Origin: Hemerocallis citrina
Taxonomy: Eukaryota; Streptophyta; Magnoliopsida; Asparagales; Asphodelaceae
Direction: 5' to 3'
DNA: 64,000 bases
Assembly: GCA_017893485.1 (NCBI GenBank)
Contig: CM030365.1
Coordinates: 49,521,713-49,585,712, forward strand
Part shown: in pieces, positions 59,679 to 64,000 of the stretch
Position numbering within the stretch: the first letter of the stretch is position 1
How the letters are laid out: each line of letters opens with the position of its first letter
The notes under the pieces: generated by a model
What the model saw: only the letters and a program-made list of their open reading frames with translations
Database searches by the model: none
Told to the model about the DNA's origin: nothing
Translations under genes and position numbers: made by a program

Positions 59679-60276
59679 TGATATGGCTAAAAATAGGGGT
59701 TAAATCGGAACTGTCCAAATCGGGCTCGAATCTTGAAGCCCAGGGGTAAAATGGTAATTTCACCTACCAATGGGTCTGAAGCGGGTACTGGTTCTCCTCC
59801 TCGAAGACCCACTAACCCGCAAACGGATCCACCTCAACTGGGTGCGGATTTCAACCCGCAGCAAACCCGGTCCAGAAGGGATAGAATTAGGGTTTCTGAT
59901 TAAATCCTAATCAACGGCCCTGATTCATATCTATCCCTTCACTGGGGATTAGGGATTACATTCCTTATCTAACCACAGGGGGATTACATTCCTAATCTGA
60001 TCCCAGCGGCGCCTATAAATACCCCCCATCCATCTCCATTAAGATGTAATCAATCTTTTCCCAGTTTTTGCGCTCTCTCATAATCATTCCTGATTACTGA
60101 CTTGAGCGTCGGAGGGTGCGTCGCCGGAAACAACCCCGGTGTCTCGCACTTTTTGCAGGTGTACGGCAGGAGTCAGCGTCAAACCCCGACGGAACAGGTA
60201 ACAGGTTTGCTATTCAGTTTTCCTAAGAATCCACAAATACTATCTGTTTGCCCCCACACCAGATTTAGTGGCAACA
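59679..60276 (+). repeat. Element B 3' LTR
   Basis: 598 bp, collinear with 47,081-47,677, ending TTAGTGGCAACA. The LARD LTR sequence resumes at 60,277. Confidence 0.93.
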
Positions 60277-61583
60277 ATACCCATGATTTCTATTAGGTTC
60301 TTTAACATTCTAAATCATCTATATAGAATTTTGATCATCAATAGCATAGTTTTCATAAAAAGATTCAATCTTTATTCATCCATCCTTCAATAATTCATTA
60401 TATCATCACACAATCCCCTAACATGCTTTCGAATAGACAAATCATCACATACAATATGCATACAACAGCAAGAAATCAAACATATGTCACTCACCTTATT
60501 GAAGAATCAACCGAAATAATAAAGAGAATAAGAAAAGTCATTCCTTTCGCAAAAATCCAAGATCCTTGCTTTGAAACTCCAAGAAAACCAATAGTAAAAT
60601 AATATTTTATTTTTGTAGACGAGGGGGACGGCTGTAGTGGCTCTTTAATAGGCCGAAATCTGTAGTTTTTAGGGTTTTACAAGTTATATGGAAACATCCC
60701 TTAACAAATTATTACTTTACATATATAGACAATTCTTTAATAAAGTAGTTAAATAAGTTAAATAAATTAAAATAAAACCCAATCCTTTTACTAATGAGTT
60801 ATCCAACCATCAAGCATAGCCCATAAATTAAAAAACTTTGGATTTGTACTCAAAGTGGTAATTTTGCACAAAAAATCCCTCTCTTTGTAATATTTGCAAA
60901 TATGTCATAAAATATTCGTAAAAATTTAGAAAATTCGGAATTATTATCTACTAATAAATATTAGATTTTCCAAACAAAATTTTTGACTTTGAGTATCCAA
61001 GAAAAATATTTGCACAAGATCCAGTTAACTTCCATATTTGCAAAAATACCATATTTATTTAAATCTTTACAAAATAAACTCTAAATATATTTTAAATAAA
61101 TTTTATCTTTGATAATGATCTTGGCTAGTCCAAAAATCAGCAAAAACAAATTTTCATGATTTGTTTGAGATCCAAATTTGCTTTTTACATAAAAACCCCT
61201 CTTTTGAAGTATTTATAGAAATAGTTTTTTTTCAGTCAAATTTCAAAATTTAGGATATACTTAATTATAAATAGGAGATTTTTTTTTTAGAAATTTAAAA
61301 GTGGAGATTTGCACCCAAAAAAAATGTTTGCACGTGTAAAATTGACAAATTCATAAAATAGTCAAATTAATTTAAATAAATCTAAAAAATTAAAATATCA
61401 TAAATAAATGAGGAAAATCAATCATTAACCATAAAATTTTAAGAATTCAAAATTTTTTAACTTTGCACGTGTGTTGCACGTGCAGAATTGCAATTTCAAG
61501 AAAATAGTCAAAATAGTCAACTTTACCAATTTAATATTATTTAATAATGTAAAATAAATCATTTTATTTTGCGGGGTGTTATA

Positions 61584-62050
61584 TATCCTACCAATTAGTC
61601 AGACAACTGGTAATGAAATTAAAGACATGTTTAGATTTATGCATTTAGGACTAATAGTTATTGGAATAAAAGGATTAATGATAAAAAATTTTAGGATGTA
61701 AGGTATTAGTAACATTATATGACGATAGATGGAATGATATAGCCAAAGGCATGACAGCTAGTATATATGTAGACATGAACAATAACTCGAGTATTTTTTA
61801 TTGTAGTCCTGACTTCATGTTAACTATAAAAGATTTATTAAACATATATGTATCGGTATTTGGACTAAATGTTATGAAGAAGTTCATAGTGGTAGTCCAT
61901 ATAGCATTTTTAGGAAGAATTACAACTAATTAAAAATTAAAATATAAAGTACACATAAAAGAAGTAGTAGACTTGCTAAGTAGTAAAGGTATAAAAATGA
62001 TTAAGTCATTAGAATATTATTCCGAAAGATTTGTAGATTAGATTGGAGAT
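61584..62050 (+). pseudogene. Caulimovirid movement-protein remnant
   Basis: The most readable part is 61,751-61,933, with coding-like sequence before it in another frame and after it with stops. The match is to the 30K-superfamily movement protein at the N-terminal end of badnaviral ORF3. Features are the hydrophobic core after the insertion site and the Asn-rich and FYCSPDF stretches. At least two frame changes and several stops (for example near 61,699) disrupt it. Confidence 0.75.
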
Positions 62051-62268
62051 TAGATAAGTTTTTAGAACCTACTAAAATTATAATCCCATAAGAAACTATA
62101 ATTTATCAAGATAGTCAAGGTAGAACAAGTAGAAGATTCACTGATTACGTTCCGCATACAAATAGGAGCATGCAAGATATAGAAACAGACTTAGAATCAG
62201 AATTAGTCCATATAGAATGTATATAAACAATAGTAGAAGATAAAGTTTTATATTTTATACAATTAGGA

Positions 62269-62649
62269 ATGACAAAACTATTCAAAGAAGAATTATTAGA
62301 ACTAGAAGATACTCATTATAGAGATAAATCTATAAAATATAATGAATATTTATATTACGATGAAAGGAAAAATATTAGGATAGGAATAATTCAAGAAGAA
62401 ATAGATGATATACTAACAAGTATATCAGACATTTCTTATAAAAAAGATTTGCCAGAAACTCAACAATTGTCCACAGTAGAAGAAGCCACATCACCCTCTA
62501 AATTCAGTAGAACCGTACCACTACCAGGAGTAGTTGAGTATACAGGAGGCAATCCTCCAAGAATTAGAATTAGTGATTATAGAGAACCTGAGAACATATA
62601 CAGATGTAATGGTAAAAGACAACCTCTAGAACAACCTATTAAGTTTTAG
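62269..62649 (+). pseudogene. ORF3 linker / start of coat-protein region
   Basis: This open frame of 126 codons is rich in Glu, Ile and Lys in its first half and in Pro/Arg in its second. It lies between movement- and coat-protein parts, as expected for the intrinsically variable middle of a badnaviral polyprotein. It ends at a TAG in 'aagttttag'; homologous coding continues beyond. Confidence 0.6.
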
Positions 62650-62819
62650 GCTAAAGGAGAAACTCAAATACTTAACATAGCAGCACATGATCCTCAGAAG
62701 TTGACAAATATTTTAGACATATGGAAATATACCATAATAAGAGACTATTATAGAACATCTTTAGATCTACAAGTGGAAGATATGTATAAATATTTAGAAA
62801 TATTTTTAGGAGAAGTGTA

Positions 62820-63685
62820 TATGGGTAGCCTACAAAGATACTCAGAAAGCAGACTATAACGCTTTAGTGTCATTAGGAGCCAATCCCTACAATTTTGTAA
62901 ACAAGATTCAGAGTCTAGTAACATGACAAGACCCTAATTCTGGTCATATAGGATTACAAAGAGATGCTATTAATAGTTTAAAGCAGTTAAGTCTATACAA
63001 ATGGAAATACATTAAGAAATTTCTTAATGATTATTTTTATTATACTTGTATTTCAGGAAACACCTTTAATCAAGATTTAGGAGATAAATTATTTAGAAAG
63101 CTTCCAGGAGCACTAGGAATAGAAATAGCAGAACGGTGGAGTACTGAACCTGGTGTACCAACTGACCCAACCTATACCTGGTCAATAAGACAAAATTCAG
63201 CATATAATAAAATTTTTAAAAGAAAATGTAAAGAAATACAGATTCAAAAACAACTAAAACATTCATACTATGCATTTTGTAAAGAAATGTATACACCTCA
63301 GACTTACGAAATAGAAGAAACTAGTTCTAGAATGTATAGAAAAAGGTATAAGAAAGAAGATCCTGAATATAGGAGAAAGAAATATTATTTGAGGAAGTCA
63401 AACAGGCATAAACCTTAATTAGATCCACAAAAACACGTTAGAAAATTTAAACCAAATAGATTGTATAAAAATAGATTAGAATGTTTTATTTGTGGTAGTC
63501 TAGAACATATGAGTTGAACATGCTCTAAACGTATTAATAAGCATGATAAAAATAGTACACTAGTAGAATGTACTAATGAAGATCTTAATAATATAGACGA
63601 AACAGTTTCAGAAACTGAATCAATATATTCTATAGTCACTATAGAAGATCCTAGTGAAAACTATATAATCCAAGAAGAAGACTAA
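62820..63685 (+). pseudogene. Coat-protein remnant with zinc knuckle
   Basis: A mostly open frame covers a coat-protein core and a Lys/Arg/Tyr-rich basic region (about 63,330-63,410). It ends in a CCHC knuckle, C-x2-C-x4-H-x4-C, at about 63,484-63,526, with a TGA inside the knuckle. The knuckle binds RNA in the capsid of this virus family. An acidic tail follows to a stop near 63,683. Stops near 62,923 and 63,418 also break the frame. Confidence 0.78.
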
Positions 63686-63769
63686 TCAAATGAATTTATT
63701 GAAAGTTTCGTATCTCCTTTAGACTTGCCAGAATTAGACTGAATTAGACTGTTCAGACTTAGATATGAT

Positions 63770-63918
63770 GAATATCAAATCCACTAGTAAAGAAGATCTA
63801 TGTAAACATGATTGGAAAATAAATACGGGTACATATAGTATACCATGCACTTATTGTAAATGGTATCCTAGTAAAGACCATAGAACAAAATGTACCAAAT
63901 GTTATAAAGAAAGCTGTT
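63770..63918 (+). pseudogene. Second Cys/His-rich motif of the viral polyprotein
   Basis: Past the coat protein a short stretch has paired cysteines and histidines (C-x-x-C then H...C-x-x-C), ending at a TAG near 63,918. A second cysteine-rich element between coat protein and protease is a feature of badnaviruses, which favours that genus over other caulimovirids. Confidence 0.55.
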
Positions 63919-64000
63919 AGAATCTTTAGAAATTAACATGAATGAATTAGTACAAATATGTAACAGTGAAGATCTTAAAACACTAAAAGTTAGATGTATA

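Larger units (their letters stand above)
47081..60276 (+). mobile_element. Ty3/gypsy element B (Tat-like), plus strand
   Basis: The LTRs at 47,081-47,677 and 59,679-60,276 are flanked by ATACG (47,076-47,080) and ATACC (60,277-60,281). The empty site in the first LARD LTR reads ATACC, so the left copy has mutated. The order is PBS, gag, protease, RT, RNase H, second RNase H, integrase, minisatellite, two antisense coding regions, hairpin array, polypurine tract. I count about a dozen differences between its LTRs over 597 bp, so it is younger than element A. Its reading frame is long, but several frameshifts make it non-autonomous. Confidence 0.92.
18112..61583 (-). mobile_element. LARD-like LTR retroelement with two gypsy elements nested in one LTR
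   Basis: Two long direct repeats (18,112-22,978 and 25,895-61,583) begin TGTAGCGCCCCGAATTT and end GGGGTGTTACA/TATA. On the minus strand they read TGTAACACCCCG...GGCGCTACA. A tRNA-Met-like PBS and a polypurine tract flank the 2.9-kb internal part on the minus strand. The target duplication is TATCA/TATCC. After removing elements A and B the second LTR is about 4.8 kb. Removing the Helitron and the foldback MITE brings the two LTRs to about 4.29 and 4.36 kb. The internal part has no gag or pol, so mobilisation would need proteins in trans. Confidence 0.85.
25895..61583 (-). repeat. LARD LTR, second copy, in three pieces
   Basis: The pieces are 25,895-27,532, 45,242-47,080 and 60,277-61,583, collinear with 18,112-22,978. 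The gaps are the gypsy elements A and B, each bounded by TG...CA ends and a 5-bp target duplication. The middle piece also carries the foldback MITE and its GA/CT and TA tracts. The final dinucleotide is TA rather than CA. Confidence 0.85.
61584..64000 (+). mobile_element. Endogenous caulimovirid, right fragment (continues past the window)
   Basis: Directly after the LARD end the interrupted viral ORF3 resumes with movement-protein sequence, then a coat-protein region with a zinc knuckle, then a second Cys/His motif. Protease and reverse transcriptase would follow beyond the window. In-frame stops and frame changes occur throughout, so it is a dead copy. With 17,142-18,111 about 3.4 kb of the virus is present. 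Confidence 0.82.

Overview
The window looks like nuclear DNA of a flowering plant, probably a eudicot. It is intron-containing, AT-rich, and dominated by nested LTR retrotransposons, hAT elements, a Helitron and an endogenous caulimovirid. I see no prokaryotic gene organisation and no RNA genes. The only host gene I can name is COQ10 (coenzyme-Q-binding START-domain protein). Its last two coding exons lie at 3223-3354 and 15873-15995 on the plus strand. The earlier exons are not in the window and are presumably upstream of it.

Left part (1-17,100). The two COQ10 exons are separated by an intron of about 12.5 kb. It contains a decayed Ty1/copia element (3802-9038, itself hit by two small non-autonomous elements), a MITE-like segment, small tandem repeats, and a hAT element with a broken transposase gene (11,916-15,498). 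Upstream of the first exon lies another hAT-type element (452-1495) with a possibly captured gene fragment.

Right part (17,142-64,000). An endogenous pararetrovirus of badnavirus-like organisation begins at 17,142 and is cut at 18,111. It resumes at 61,584 and runs off the end of the window. The 43.5 kb between is one nested insertion. Its outermost layer is a minus-strand LARD-like retroelement (18,112-61,583) with very long LTRs (about 4.3 kb after removing later insertions) and a 2.9 kb internal part without gag-pol. The second LTR holds two Ty3/gypsy elements of a Tat-like lineage in opposite orientations: element A (27,533-45,241, minus) and element B (47,081-60,276, plus). A is older, judged by LTR divergence, and was itself hit by a 3.9 kb hAT-type element carrying clathrin heavy chain and auxin response factor fragments (35,542-39,398) and by a complete 780-bp TRIM (32,476-33,255). 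The LARD LTRs also contain a Helitron (first LTR) and a foldback MITE (second LTR).

Most interesting signal. Both gypsy elements carry, downstream of pol and antisense to it, a spliced gene with its own conserved TATA promoter, preceded by a tandem array of hairpin-forming units. A second minisatellite separates it from pol. The architecture is shared although the arrays have diverged, and in element B the hairpin stem shows a paired base change. Extra antisense ORFs are known in Tat-lineage elements; the promoter plus hairpin-array module is what deserves study. All mobile-element and viral genes seen here carry stops or frameshifts.
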